Source of the DNA: Streptomyces sp. NBC_01237
GTDB taxonomy: Bacteria > Actinomycetota > Actinomycetes > Streptomycetales > Streptomycetaceae
Length of the DNA: 64,000 nt
Direction: 5' to 3'
Assembly (NCBI RefSeq): GCF_035917275.1
Contig: NZ_CP108508.1
Span: 7,936,001 to 8,000,000, forward strand
Position numbers and translations under genes: made by a program. Below, piece by piece: positions 53,536 through 63,400 of the stretch (its first letter is position 1; each line of letters opens with the position of its first letter). A model generated the notes under the pieces. The model saw only the letters and a list, made by a program, of their open reading frames with translations, was not told where the DNA came from and did not search any database.

Positions 53536-53563
53536 TTTGCAATCGGAGGATCGAGGGAACCGC

Positions 53564-54157
53564 ATGCCCGAACGCAAGCCACGCGCGGACGCCACTCGCA
53601 ATCGGGAGGCCGTCCTTGCGGCTGCCGACACGCTCTTCGCCCGTTGCGAGAGCCCTGAGGCGGTCACCATGGCTGACATCGCGACAGCAGCCGGCGTCGG
53701 CAAGGCAACGCTCTTCCGCGGCTTCGGTGACCGCACCGGCCTGATCCACGCGCTCTACGCGTTGCGGCTCGCACCGATCAGGCTCGCCGCCGAAGAGGGG
53801 CCACCACCTCTGGGGCCCGTCACCTCGCCACTGGAGCGCGTACCCGCCCTCGTCGACGCCGTGCTGTGCTTCAAGATCGACAACCGCCACCTTGCCCTGG
53901 CACTGGAGGGAACCGGCGGCGACAGCCCTTACGCGGCAGAACACTACGAGTGGTGGCACAGCACACTCCAGGCCGCCCTGGAGCAGATTCCCGGGCTTGC
54001 CGACAGCGGTTTCACTGCGCATGCTCTGCTTGCTGCCACCCGCGCCGACCTCGTCGAACACCTCGTCGGCCAACAGCGGATGACCCGTGAGCAGATGCGG
54101 GCTCACCTGACGGCCTTCACCGCCAGAGTCCTGGAAGCCCGTGTGCCACTGGATTGA
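53564..54157 (+). CDS. TetR-family repressor
   Basis: The 197-residue protein starts MPERKPRADATRNREAVLAA at 53564, after GGAGGATCGAGGG. The HTH is complete (VTMADIATAAGVGKATLFRG, about residues 35-54). The C-terminal ligand domain is helical (LALALEGTGGDSPYAAEHYE, AHALLAATRADLVEHLVGQQ). It represses the divergent SnoaL-NmrA operon until an inducer, likely a toxic or electrophilic small molecule, binds; the inducer is unknown. It is flanked by repeats at 52149 and 54224. Confidence 0.92.
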   Translation: MPERKPRADATRNREAVLAAADTLFARCESPEAVTMADIATAAGVGKATLFRGFGDRTGLIHALYALRLAPIRLAAEEGPPPLGPVTSPLERVPALVDAVLCFKIDNRHLALALEGTGGDSPYAAEHYEWWHSTLQAALEQIPGLADSGFTAHALLAATRADLVEHLVGQQRMTREQMRAHLTAFTARVLEARVPLD

Positions 54158-54223
54158 ACACCCTGGACCGACGTCGAATGCCACCAGCGAAGCCGTTCAC
54201 GCCATAGCGGGCTCCGGCTCATA

Positions 54224-54256
54224 GATGGAACTTGGTCTCGATTATTGGAGCTACTG
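54224..54256 (+). repeat. Right flanking repeat of the TetR cassette
   Basis: GATGGAACTTGGTCTCG and the following bases match 52149-52181 at about 24 of 33 positions. It lies just past the TetR gene. Confidence 0.55.
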
Positions 54257-54391
54257 TTCCGGCCGTGAGGTGTCGATCTTGTGCGCCAGTTCTTCGCTGA
54301 ACTCGATAAGGAGCATCCGTAGCGCCGTGTAGTGCGAGGTGCTCGCGGTGCCGATCACCCCGGCCCCGCTGCCCGTCCGGACGAGCTCTCC

Positions 54392-54631
54392 CTACAGGCC
54401 CTCCAGCTCCTGGGCGAGGGCCGCGTAACGGGCCCCGACCTCAGCCGCTTCCTCCCCGCCTTCCTGGAGCGTTTCCAGGTCGGCGGCGCATACGGCCAGG
54501 CCCTCCTTCAGCACCTGGAGCACCTCCGGGCCCTCCCCGGAGCGTTGCCGCTTCCTGATCTGCTCGGCGTACCACCTGGTCACGGCCAGCACAGCCTCTT
54601 CGGCGGCCTGCGGACTCCACTGCTCTGACAA
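54392..54631 (-). CDS. Small coiled-coil-like protein
   Basis: A TTG start at 54631, preceded by AAGGAAG, gives 79 residues: MSEQWSPQAAEEAVLAVTRW, then YAEQIRKRQRSGEGPEVLQV and a helical Glu/Leu-rich end (EVGARYAALAQELEGL). It is mostly helical and could form a coiled coil. No family is recognised. It is separated from the TetR gene by about 230 bases. Confidence 0.6.
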   Translation of the reverse strand: MSEQWSPQAAEEAVLAVTRWYAEQIRKRQRSGEGPEVLQVLKEGLAVCAADLETLQEGGEEAAEVGARYAALAQELEGL

Positions 54632-54814
54632 GGGACTTCCTTCGTATCGGGCGCTGGCGGAGAGGCCATTGTCCCCGGCCGGGAAGCTGCCTTCAGGGCG
54701 CGCGGGGTCGCGCAAGCCGTCACGGCCTACCGTCCGGACGCCTAGGCTGGTACCGCCAATGATCATCCTTGGGGGGACCATGGACCGGGCCTTGACCCTG
54801 GATGTTGAACACGT

Positions 54815-55715
54815 CTATGCGGCTTGGGCCAGGGTATTTGCTGCTGGTTGGAGGTCGTTTTCGTAGGCGATCGGAGATCGCTGGCCGAGGCGGGAGTGCC
54901 GGCGGCGGGTGTTGTAGCGGGTCAGCCAGCGGAAGGCGTCGAGTCCGGCCTCGCGTTCGCTCGACCAGGCTTTGCGGCCTTTGAGTGTCTCTCTTGAAGG
55001 CGGCGTTGAAGCTTTCCGCGGCGGCGTTGTCCGCGCTGGAGCCGATCGCGCCCATGCTCTGCCGGACCCCGGCTGACCTGCAGAGTTCCGCGAAGGCCCT
55101 GCTCGAATATTGAGATCCGTGGTCCGTGTGCATGATCGCTCCGGTCAAGTTCCCGCGGGTCCGCTCGGCCGCCGTCAGGGCGTCGATGACGAGCTCGGTG
55201 CGCATGTGGTCGGCGATGGCCCAGCCGGCCAGCCGGCGTGAGGCGAGGTCGATGACGGTTGCGAGGTAGAGCGGCTTCGCGCCGCTGACCGGCAGGTATG
55301 TGATGTCGCCGACGTACTTCATGTTGACCTCGGCCGCGGTGAAGTCACGTCCGATCAGGTCCGGTGCCTTCGCCGCGGCCTGGTCCGTGACAGTGGTGCG
55401 GTGCCGGCGGCGCAGACGGACTCCCTCGATTCCGATGGTCCGCATGATCCTGGCGACGCGCTTGTGGTTGACTGCCGGGCCGCCCTCGTCGCGGAGTTCC
55501 GCGGTAATTCTGGGGGCTCCGTAGGTGCCGTCGGAGTCCTGGTGGACCTTGCGTATCCGGGCCGCGATCCCGGCTTCGACACTCTGGCGGGCCGCTCTCG
55601 CGGATGCGGTGCGGCACCAGTAGTAGAAGCTCGAGCGGGCCAGGCCGAGGATGTCGCAGAGCCGCTTCACGCCGTGCCGGCGCTGGTGATCCTGGACGAA
55701 CTGGTAGCGGTTCAC
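54815..55715 (-). pseudogene. IS3 transposase OrfB, frameshifted near the end
   Basis: The frame from GTG at 55715 encodes the IS3-type integrase core with the DDE triad: Asp in YVGDITYLPV, Asp in MHTDHGSQYS and Glu in NAAAESFNAAFK. Two bases are missing in the AG repeat after FNAAFK, near 54997. The original frame then leads to an untypical tail. In the other frame the family-typical end follows (ETLKGRKAWSSEREA, then RHSRLGQRSPIAYENDLQ) and stops at 54815. Transposition may be impaired. The unshifted frame would run to 54720. Confidence 0.85.
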
Positions 55716-56053
55716 CAGCGCGTCTCCGTCGCGAAATACCGGGCCGCCTTGCGGAGTATGTCCCGCTCTTCCTCCAGCTCACGGATCCTCTTGCGGGCGG
55801 CGGCCAGCTCCGCTTGGACGGCGTCACCGCCGGCCTGCGAGGCGGCCGCCGGTGCGGAGTGGGCGCCAGGTCGGCGGCCGTCGGCGGCCCGGATCCAGTT
55901 CCTCAGCGTCTCGGTGTTCACCCCGAGATCACCGGCGACCGACTTGATCGTCGCTCCCGGCCTCGACCGGTACAACGCGACCGCGTCCGCCTTGAACTCG
56001 GCCGGGTAATGCGCGATCCGCGCCGTCCGGGCCTGGCTCGACCCCTGGACCAC
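55712..56053 (-). CDS. IS3 transposase OrfA
   Basis: OrfA carries the HTH (ALYRSRPGATIKSVAGDLGV, then NTETLRNWIRAADG) and a C-terminal leucine-zipper-like helix (AELAAARKRIRELEEERDIL). GTG at 56053 is a likely start; the open frame continues to 56119. It overlaps OrfB (GTGA), the usual IS3 arrangement for frameshift fusion. Confidence 0.85.
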   Translation of the reverse strand: MVQGSSQARTARIAHYPAEFKADAVALYRSRPGATIKSVAGDLGVNTETLRNWIRAADGRRPGAHSAPAAASQAGGDAVQAELAAARKRIRELEEERDILRKAARYFATETRW

Positions 56054-56167
56054 CCTCCAACGCTGCTGGCGAGCCTGGACCAACGAGCCGCCACCACCCG
56101 AACTCCAAGCACTGATCAACGCTGTCGGCGCAGGCCACCCGCTTGATCTCTACTGCCCGGTTTAACA

Positions 56168-56416
56168 AACCACCGCTAGGGCCTCATGGTTTGGCTGTGG
56201 ACAGAGGAGCGCGTGCACGCAGGCGACGGCAGGCAGGGGCTCGCCTGATGTTCGCGAGCTCAGCCACGAGCCTCTCGCATTTTCCGCATATTTGCCTTTC
56301 GTGCACCCTTGGGCGCGATCGGAAATTGCGTTCCTGTAACGGCCGTTGACCTGGCGTAATCGTGACTGTTCTATGTGCCAGGTCGATTGATCTTTTGGAG
56401 TAACCATGGGGATTCT
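56168..56416. other. Leader region of the LamG protein gene
   Basis: This stretch is lower in GC than its surroundings. A four-codon frame starts at 56406 (ATG GGG ATT CTG) after GGAGTAACC and stops at 56418-56420, overlapping the GTG start at 56417. It may couple translation of the next gene. Confidence 0.4.
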
Positions 56417-59400
56417 GTGAGAAAGTTGCTAAACGGTCAAAAAAGTCATCGTGGGGGAAAGCGTCGAATCCTCACCTCGCTGGCAGTCTTGGCCGTCCTC
56501 GCGGGCACCCCGGTGCTCATAACGGTGCCTTCCGCGCAGGCATCCGTAACTGAAACTGCCTCAGCGGCCGATCCTCCCCAGAACGCCCTGGCGCAGGCCT
56601 CTGATTCAGGACAGCAGGTCGAGGTCGTAGAGGAGCGAACCGAGTACGAGACGACCTTTGCCAACCCGGACGGAGCGACGTTCACGCTGGAGAAGTCGAT
56701 CACTCCGGTCCGCGTGGAGAAGCCCGGCGGTGGATGGCAGGAGCCGGACGCGACGTTGGTGAAGCGGGCAGACGGTTCGATCGGACCAAAGGCTGCGACC
56801 GTTGACCTCACCTTCTCCCCTGGAGGCAAGGGAAACGGTCTTGTCACCATCGGTGAGGACAGGCAGACGATCTCCCTGGGATGGCCCGGAGCACTGCCCG
56901 CTCCGATGCTCGACGGTGAACGCGCGGTCTACGAGAACGTGCTGCCCGATGTGAATCTGATCATGACGGCCACGGTGGAGGGCTTCCGGCAGGTGCTGGA
57001 GGTTGAGACACCTGAAGCGGCGGCCAATCCGGAGCTGAAGTCCATCGAATACTCCATGGAAGCCGAGGGCCTGACGGTCCGTACCGGTGCTGTGGGCACT
57101 ATGGAGGCCCTGGACGGTAACGGTCGGGTGGTCTTCCGGTCTCCTACGGCCCAGATGTGGAACTCCGCCGGTAACAGGGCAGACGAGGGCGTCAGCACTC
57201 AGTCCCTGGCCGTCCGCCCGCTTTCTGCGTCGACTACCCCCGCAGCCTCTCAGTCTGCTGAATCCGCCCCGGTCGCTCCCGCAGGGGAGGGCGACCCGCT
57301 GGCGGGCCCTGGCGACGGCGACGAGGCAGCAGTGATGGACGTCGTTGTCTCCCACAATTCTCTGACCGTTACCCCCGACGCCGGCCTGATCGAGCAGACC
57401 GCTCCGGCCGACTTCCCTGTCTACATCGACCCTGCGGTCAATGCGAACAAGTCCGAAAGGACCGTGCTGTCCTCCGACGGCGATGTGTTCTACAACTTCT
57501 CCGGTGGCGACAACGGGATGAGCGTGGGCCGTTGCGGCTCCGCCGTGATCGGCGGGACACGGTACTACTGCACGAGCGGCACGCCCTACACCAACCGGAT
57601 GTACTACGAGTTCACCGCCGGCAACCTCAAGGGCAAGCACGTCCTGGACGCCGAATTCACGGTGACGGAGACGTGGTCCTTCTCCTGTGACGCCCGTTGG
57701 GTGGACCTGGAGCGTACCGACGGCATCTCCGCGTCCACGAAGTGGCCGGGGCCGGGCGGTCCGAAGTCGGACAACTCCTGGGACCAGATGGGCGACCGTA
57801 ATGTTTCCCATGGCCGCGGTAGCGCCTGCAGCCCCTCTCAGCCTCGTGCACCCGTCACGTTCAGTGACTATGCCCCTGAGCCGGACGAGAACCTCACTCC
57901 GACGGTGAGGGACTTTGCTGCGGGCAAGTTCTCGACGCTCACTCTGATGCTGAAAGCCAAGGACGAGTCCGACGCCGTGGCGTGGAAGCGGTTCGACGAC
58001 GACGCGGTGCTGAGGGTCATCTACGTAGGCAAGCCCGCCGTTCCCACCGAGTACGGTTTGGAGACCGGAACGGGGCAGGTCTGTAGCAAGGATTCCGCCA
58101 AGCCGACCGTCTGGTCCGACCCGACGCCGAACCTGGCAGCGACCCCGCAGACCGCCTCTGGAGGCGAGAGCGGGGCGATGCTCCGGGCCTACTTTGACAT
58201 TGATGTGAAGAACACCGACGGTAGCTGGTCGGACTTCTCTGAGCCTACTTCCGGTTCTCTCAAGCCCACGAGCGGCCACGTCGGTGACGGAGCGGACCAG
58301 AACAAGACGTGGGACGTCTCGCTTGCTGATGGGAAGCAGTACCGCTACGCCGCGTACACCCGTTCCTACTACGACACCACGTACGCGAAGTATCTCGGAA
58401 GCAGTGGCTCCCCCTTCTGCTACTTCACCATCGACAGTGCGGCACCCAAGCCGCCCACGATCACCTTCAACTCCGTCTACAGCGCATGCCTTCCGGGTTC
58501 TTGTGTACCCGGTGGCAAGCCCGGGGCCGTGGGGCAGGTGACCTTTGGCCCTGCGGCTGGCACTAGTGATGTGAATGTGGCCTACGCCTACAAGCTGACC
58601 GGTGACGCTGCCTGGCGGCCCTGGAAGCCGGGTGCGACGGTCACCGAGAACATCGTCCCTACGGACTCGGGCACGGTCATTCTCAACGTGATGACCAAGG
58701 ACTCTCTCAACCGCACCGGCGAGAACACTGTCCGCTTCCTGGTCGGTGAGGGTGGTGCCCCATTGGGCAAGTGGTCGTTCAACGAGACCTCCGGTGTCGG
58801 CTACGACCTCTCCGCCACAACCTCCGCTCTGCGTGACGATGTCACCCTGGCGGGCGCTTCCCGAACCTCGAACGGTCGTCGTGGGGTGGTAACCGAGAAG
58901 ACCATCACCGACGGTGTGATGGGAGCGACCACGGCCACCGGTGAGGATAAGGGGCTGTGGCTGGCGAACTCCGCTTACGGTTCCACCTCCGGAAAGGTAC
59001 TGGAGACGCAGGCGTCCTACACCGTGGCGGCCTGGGTACGGTTGGACACCATCGGGCGCAACTTCACCGTGCTCGGCCAGGACGGCACGCACTCTAGTCC
59101 CTTCTTCCTCGGCTACTGCGAGAGCGTCAACCGCTGGTGCTTCCGGCTGGCAGATGCCGATGCGGCTGTGACATCACTGGACAACCAGCGGGCCGACAGC
59201 AAGCAGCCCGCCTCGGCCAAGGTCTGGACGCATCTGGCCGGCGTTGTCGATACCCAGAGCAAGAAGTTGCATCTGTACGTCAACGGAGTCCTGCAGAACT
59301 CCGATGACCTCACCACCGGGGCTTGGTCGTCTTCCGGTCCGCTCCAGATCGGCCGGGTGAAGCACAAGAGCGGCTACGTTGACCACTTCGCCGGCGAGGT

Positions 59401-60220
59401 CGACGAGGTCACGGTGTGGCAGGAGGCGAAGACCGCCGGCGACATCGCCCGCGACGCCAACCCGGTGGACACCAACGGCAAGGCGTATGCCGAACTCGTC
59501 GCCCACTACAACCCCGAGGCCGCCGCATCGGGAGCCACCTCGCTTACCGATCTGAGTAACTACAGCAACACGGTGACGCTCGGCTCCGGGGCATCCCTGG
59601 ACGGTACGGGTCTCGTCTTGAACGGCAGCTCCGGCTCGGCCACCGCGCCACGTCGCCCGGTGGATGACACCGGTTCGTTCACCGTCGCTACCGAGGTTGC
59701 CGTGACCACCTCAGCGCTGGCCTCCAAGCCTGACGGTTACCGCGCTCAAATCATGGGGCAGCGCACAGCCACCGGCTCCTCGTGGGGACTGTGGCTTGAG
59801 AAGACCGGCACCATCAGCGAGCCTGTCGTCGACGAGGACGAAAACCCTGTCCTGGACGAGAACGGGAATCCGGTTCCTCCCAAGATCGTTCCGGTCGGCC
59901 GCTGGCACTTCGGCCGTCTGACCGCCGACGGCACCGGAACCTCTGTGGCCAGCGACACTCTGGCTGCACTGGACACCCCCGTGGGCCTGGTCGGCACCTT
60001 CGACTCCAGGACAGGGCAGATCACGCTCTACGTCGGCAGCGAGATCCAGGGGGACCGGCTCGCCTACACCGCCCAGGCCGGTACCGGTGAACTCTCGGTC
60101 GGCCAGGGCTGGCTGAGCAGCGCGTGGGGCAACTTCCTGCCCGGCCGCATCACCGATATCCGCCTGTGGGCCGGTGCTGTCACCGACGAGACCCAGGTCT
60201 CGACAGTCGTCGGCTACTGA
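56417..60220 (+). CDS. Large secreted LamG-domain protein
   Basis: The product is about 1267 residues. A signal peptide lies at the N terminus (RRILTSLAVLAVLAGTPVLI, cut after AQA near residue 42). The first 350 residues form a beta-rich domain (YETTFANPDGATFTLEKSIT, NVLPDVNLIMTATVEGFRQV). A middle region of about 400 residues has paired cysteines and Trp/Tyr-rich motifs. Two LamG/concanavalin-like domains follow, at about 783-1000 (GKWSFNETSGVGYDLSATTS, DEVTVWQEAK) and about 1080-1265. It is exported and likely binds sugars or protein at the surface. The GTG at 56417 is used. It precedes the RHS protein gene by 236 bases; the two may work together, as LamG and RHS genes often adjoin in Streptomyces. 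Confidence 0.85.
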   Translation: MRKLLNGQKSHRGGKRRILTSLAVLAVLAGTPVLITVPSAQASVTETASAADPPQNALAQASDSGQQVEVVEERTEYETTFANPDGATFTLEKSITPVRVEKPGGGWQEPDATLVKRADGSIGPKAATVDLTFSPGGKGNGLVTIGEDRQTISLGWPGALPAPMLDGERAVYENVLPDVNLIMTATVEGFRQVLEVETPEAAANPELKSIEYSMEAEGLTVRTGAVGTMEALDGNGRVVFRSPTAQMWNSAGNRADEGVSTQSLAVRPLSASTTPAASQSAESAPVAPAGEGDPLAGPGDGDEAAVMDVVVSHNSLTVTPDAGLIEQTAPADFPVYIDPAVNANKSERTVLSSDGDVFYNFSGGDNGMSVGRCGSAVIGGTRYYCTSGTPYTNRMYYEFTAGNLKGKHVLDAEFTVTETWSFSCDARWVDLERTDGISASTKWPGPGGPKSDNSWDQMGDRNVSHGRGSACSPSQPRAPVTFSDYAPEPDENLTPTVRDFAAGKFSTLTLMLKAKDESDAVAWKRFDDDAVLRVIYVGKPAVPTEYGLETGTGQVCSKDSAKPTVWSDPTPNLAATPQTASGGESGAMLRAYFDIDVKNTDGSWSDFSEPTSGSLKPTSGHVGDGADQNKTWDVSLADGKQYRYAAYTRSYYDTTYAKYLGSSGSPFCYFTIDSAAPKPPTITFNSVYSACLPGSCVPGGKPGAVGQVTFGPAAGTSDVNVAYAYKLTGDAAWRPWKPGATVTENIVPTDSGTVILNVMTKDSLNRTGENTVRFLVGEGGAPLGKWSFNETSGVGYDLSATTSALRDDVTLAGASRTSNGRRGVVTEKTITDGVMGATTATGEDKGLWLANSAYGSTSGKVLETQASYTVAAWVRLDTIGRNFTVLGQDGTHSSPFFLGYCESVNRWCFRLADADAAVTSLDNQRADSKQPASAKVWTHLAGVVDTQSKKLHLYVNGVLQNSDDLTTGAWSSSGPLQIGRVKHKSGYVDHFAGEVDEVTVWQEAKTAGDIARDANPVDTNGKAYAELVAHYNPEAAASGATSLTDLSNYSNTVTLGSGASLDGTGLVLNGSSGSATAPRRPVDDTGSFTVATEVAVTTSALASKPDGYRAQIMGQRTATGSSWGLWLEKTGTISEPVVDEDENPVLDENGNPVPPKIVPVGRWHFGRLTADGTGTSVASDTLAALDTPVGLVGTFDSRTGQITLYVGSEIQGDRLAYTAQAGTGELSVGQGWLSSAWGNFLPGRITDIRLWAGAVTDETQVSTVVGY

Positions 60221-60229
60221 CCGACTGAC

Positions 60230-60265
60230 GGGTGTTCCCCGGGCCCCACAGCCCGGGGAACACCC
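60230..60265. terminator. Strong terminator after the LamG gene
   Basis: GGGTGTTCCCCGGGC (60230-60244) pairs perfectly with GCCCGGGGAACACCC (60251-60265) across a 6-base loop, 10 bases after the stop. Confidence 0.85.
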
Positions 60266-60456
60266 CCTCCCCTGATGCGGCGCCCGCGCGCTTCCGGCTG
60301 CGGCTCTGCAGCAGGCGAGGGACGGGCCAGCCGGTTACCGCAGTGATGCGCCGAAGCAATTGTCTGCTCCGGCGCTCAACCATCGCGGTCTCGATTCTCA
60401 CCATCCCCGTGCCGGCCGGCACGGGGTCTTCCGCCCTTTTCTCCCGGAGAGAGTGC

Positions 60457-63400
60457 ATGTCCAAGAGTTCCTCACCACCGTCCCGCCCCCGAGGCAGACG
60501 AACAGCACTGCTTGCCTTCCTCGCTGCAGTGCTGTCGATACCCACATCCCTGACCCCGCTCGCTTCGGCAGCCGAACGCCCCGGCCGTCCCGGCGTGTCC
60601 GACGTGAAGTCCACCACGGTCGAGAACACCACCACGCCGGGCGCGGCCAAAGCCCGTGCCAAGGTGGCATCGGCAAAGAGGGACGATCGTCGCAGCTTCG
60701 ACCATGCCGAGGCCGAACGTGCCCGCGCCACATGGCCGAAGCAGACTTCTGCCGCAACCGACCTGGACGCCGCCGGTGCGAAGCCGATCGGCCCGGTGAC
60801 CGTCGACGCCGTCACCCCCGACAAGTCCTCCCGCCAGGCCCGGCCCAGGGCAGGTGGCACCGCGAAGATCACAGTCCTGGACCAGAAGGTCGCGGACAAG
60901 GCTGGCATCACCGGTGTCCTGTTCACTGCCGCCGCCGAGCAGCCCGGCACGGCCAAAGTCACAGTGGACTACTCCGGGTTCGCCTCAGCCATCGGTGGTG
61001 ACTGGGCCGGGCGACTCGGACTCGTCCAGATGCCCGCATGTGTCTTGACCACCCCGGACAAGGACAAGTGCCGCACCACCACTTCGGTGGAGTCGGTCAA
61101 CGACCCCCAGACCCAGACGGTCACCGCCCGCACTGCCATCGCCACCGCCGACACCGCCAGTGCGCGTACCGTGCCCCACAAGGCCGAGGCCATCTCCGCC
61201 CCCACCGTCTTTGCTGTGACGGCCGCGACTGCGACCTCTGCTTCTGGCCTGGGGGATTTCAAGGCGACTGCGCTTTCGGCCTCCTCCTCCTGGGAAGCCG
61301 GCGCCTCCTCGGGCGCTTTCTCCTGGACCTACCCGCTGACCGTCCCCCCGGCGGCTGCAGGCCCTGTCCCGTCGCTGGCTCTGTCGTACGACTCCGGCAG
61401 CATTGACGGCCGCACCGCGAACACCAACAACCAGAGCTCCCAGGTCGGTGAGGGGTTTGACCTGACTTCCTCCTACATCGAGCGCAAGTACGGCTCGTGC
61501 GAGGACGACGGCCAGAGCGACAAGTTCGACCAGTGCTGGAAGTACGAGAATGCCTCCCTTGTCCTGAACGGCAAGTCCAATGAGCTCGTCAAGGACGACG
61601 GCACGGGCGTCTGGCGGCTGAAGAACGACGACGCCTCCCAGGTCACCCACGAGACCGGCGCCACCAACGATGACGACGGTGACGACATCGTGGGCGGCAA
61701 GGGCGACGGCAAGGGCGAGTACTGGAAGGTCGTCACCGGTGACGGAACGGTCTACACCTTCGGCCTGAACAAGCTGCCCGGTGCGGGAACCGAGCGGACC
61801 AACTCCGTCTGGACCGTCCCCGTCTTCGGCGACGACTCCGGCGAACCCGGATACTCCTCCGGCACCGGCTTCTCCGGCCGTGCCAAGACCCAGGCGTGGC
61901 GCTGGAACCTCGACCTCGTCACCGACGTCCACGGCAACGCCGCCACCTACTGGTACAAGGCGGACACGAACCACTATGCCAAGAACGGCGACAAGACCGA
62001 GCTCGCCGAATACACCCGCGGCGGCTACGTCAGCGAGATCCGCTATGGCCAGCGCGCCGACACCCTGTTCACCGGCCAGCCCTCCGGCAAGGTGACCTAT
62101 ACCTACAAGGAGCGCTGCACCGCCAGTGACTGCTCCTCGCTGACCAAGGACACCGCGGACAACTGGCCCGACGTCCCCTTCGACACCATCTGCTCCGCCT
62201 CGGAGACGGACTGCAAGGGCACAGGACCGGCATTCTTCACACGCAAGCGGCTCACCGACATCGACACCTACTCGTGGTCGCGTGCCGCCGAACCGGACGC
62301 CTACGTCCCGGTCGACTCCTACGCCCTCACCCAAAAGTTCTGGGACGGCCAGGACATCGACAACAGTTCCGACCAGAGCCTGGTCCTGACCAAGCTCGTC
62401 CGCACCGGCAAGACTGCCACGCCAGCCGTCAGCGCACCGCCGGTAGAGTTCACTTACCAGCAGCGCCCCAACCGCGTCGACGCCACCTTCGACGACATCC
62501 TGCCGCTGACGCGTCCGCGCATCGAGCACATCACCTCCGAGACCGGCGCGATCACCACCGTCGCGCTCTCCCCGACCGAGTGCGTGCGCGGCAGCAACAT
62601 GCCGGCCGCCGAGGACGACAACAACAAGTCCTGTTACCCGGTCTACTGGCCAATCAACGGCGGTGACCCCGCACTGGACTGGTTCCACAAGTACCGCGTT
62701 CTCGCCGTCACCACCAACGACCCGGCCACCGGCAACCCCGGCACCGAATCCCAGTACTCCTACGCGACACCCGGCTGGCACTACAACGACGACCCCTTCA
62801 CCAAGGAGAAGGAACGCACCTGGTCCTCCTGGCGCGGATACCAGAAGGTCACGACCACCAGCGGTGAAGTCGGCGGCACTCAATCCAAGACCGTCAGCCT
62901 CTACATGCAAGGCATGCACGGCGACAAGAAGAAGGACGGCACCACCCGCACCGCCACCGTCCAAGGCATCGACCTGCCGTCGGCCGACATGCCCGATGCC
63001 ACCGACACCGACTACTGGGCCGGCCAGCTCCGCCAGCAGATCACCTACACCGGCAGCACCCCGATCGCCACCAACCTCAACAACCTGTGGGCCAAGCAGA
63101 CCGCCAGCCAGCAGAAGTCGTACGCCCACGTCAAAGCGCACTACATCCGCACCGCCCGCACCTACAGCCGCACCTGGCTCACCGCGAGCAACAGTTGGCG
63201 CGTCACCGCCGTCTCGAACACGTTCGACGACACGTACGGCATGGCCACCAAGACCGAAGACCACGGCAACTGGTCGGCGACCGGTGACGAGACCTGCACC
63301 CGCACCTGGTACGCCCGCAACACCGACGTCGGTCTGACCAACCTGGTATCCCGGACCCGCACGGTCGCCAAGGCTTGCGCCGACACCGACGACAAGCTCA

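Larger units (their letters stand above)
54803..56167 (-). mobile_element. IS3-family insertion sequence (about 1.36 kb)
   Basis: The two-gene transposase (orfA and orfB, overlapping) and the size fit the IS3 family. Possible ends are TGTTGAAC at 54803 and its near complement GTTTAACA at 56160-56167; longer terminal matches are unclear. The orfB gene is frameshifted, so the copy may be inactive. No target duplication was verified. Confidence 0.8.

Noticed and set aside
56606..59092. Minus-strand open frame over the LamG gene
   Set aside because: It lacks a start site and protein motifs; the plus-strand gene has a signal peptide and LamG domains.
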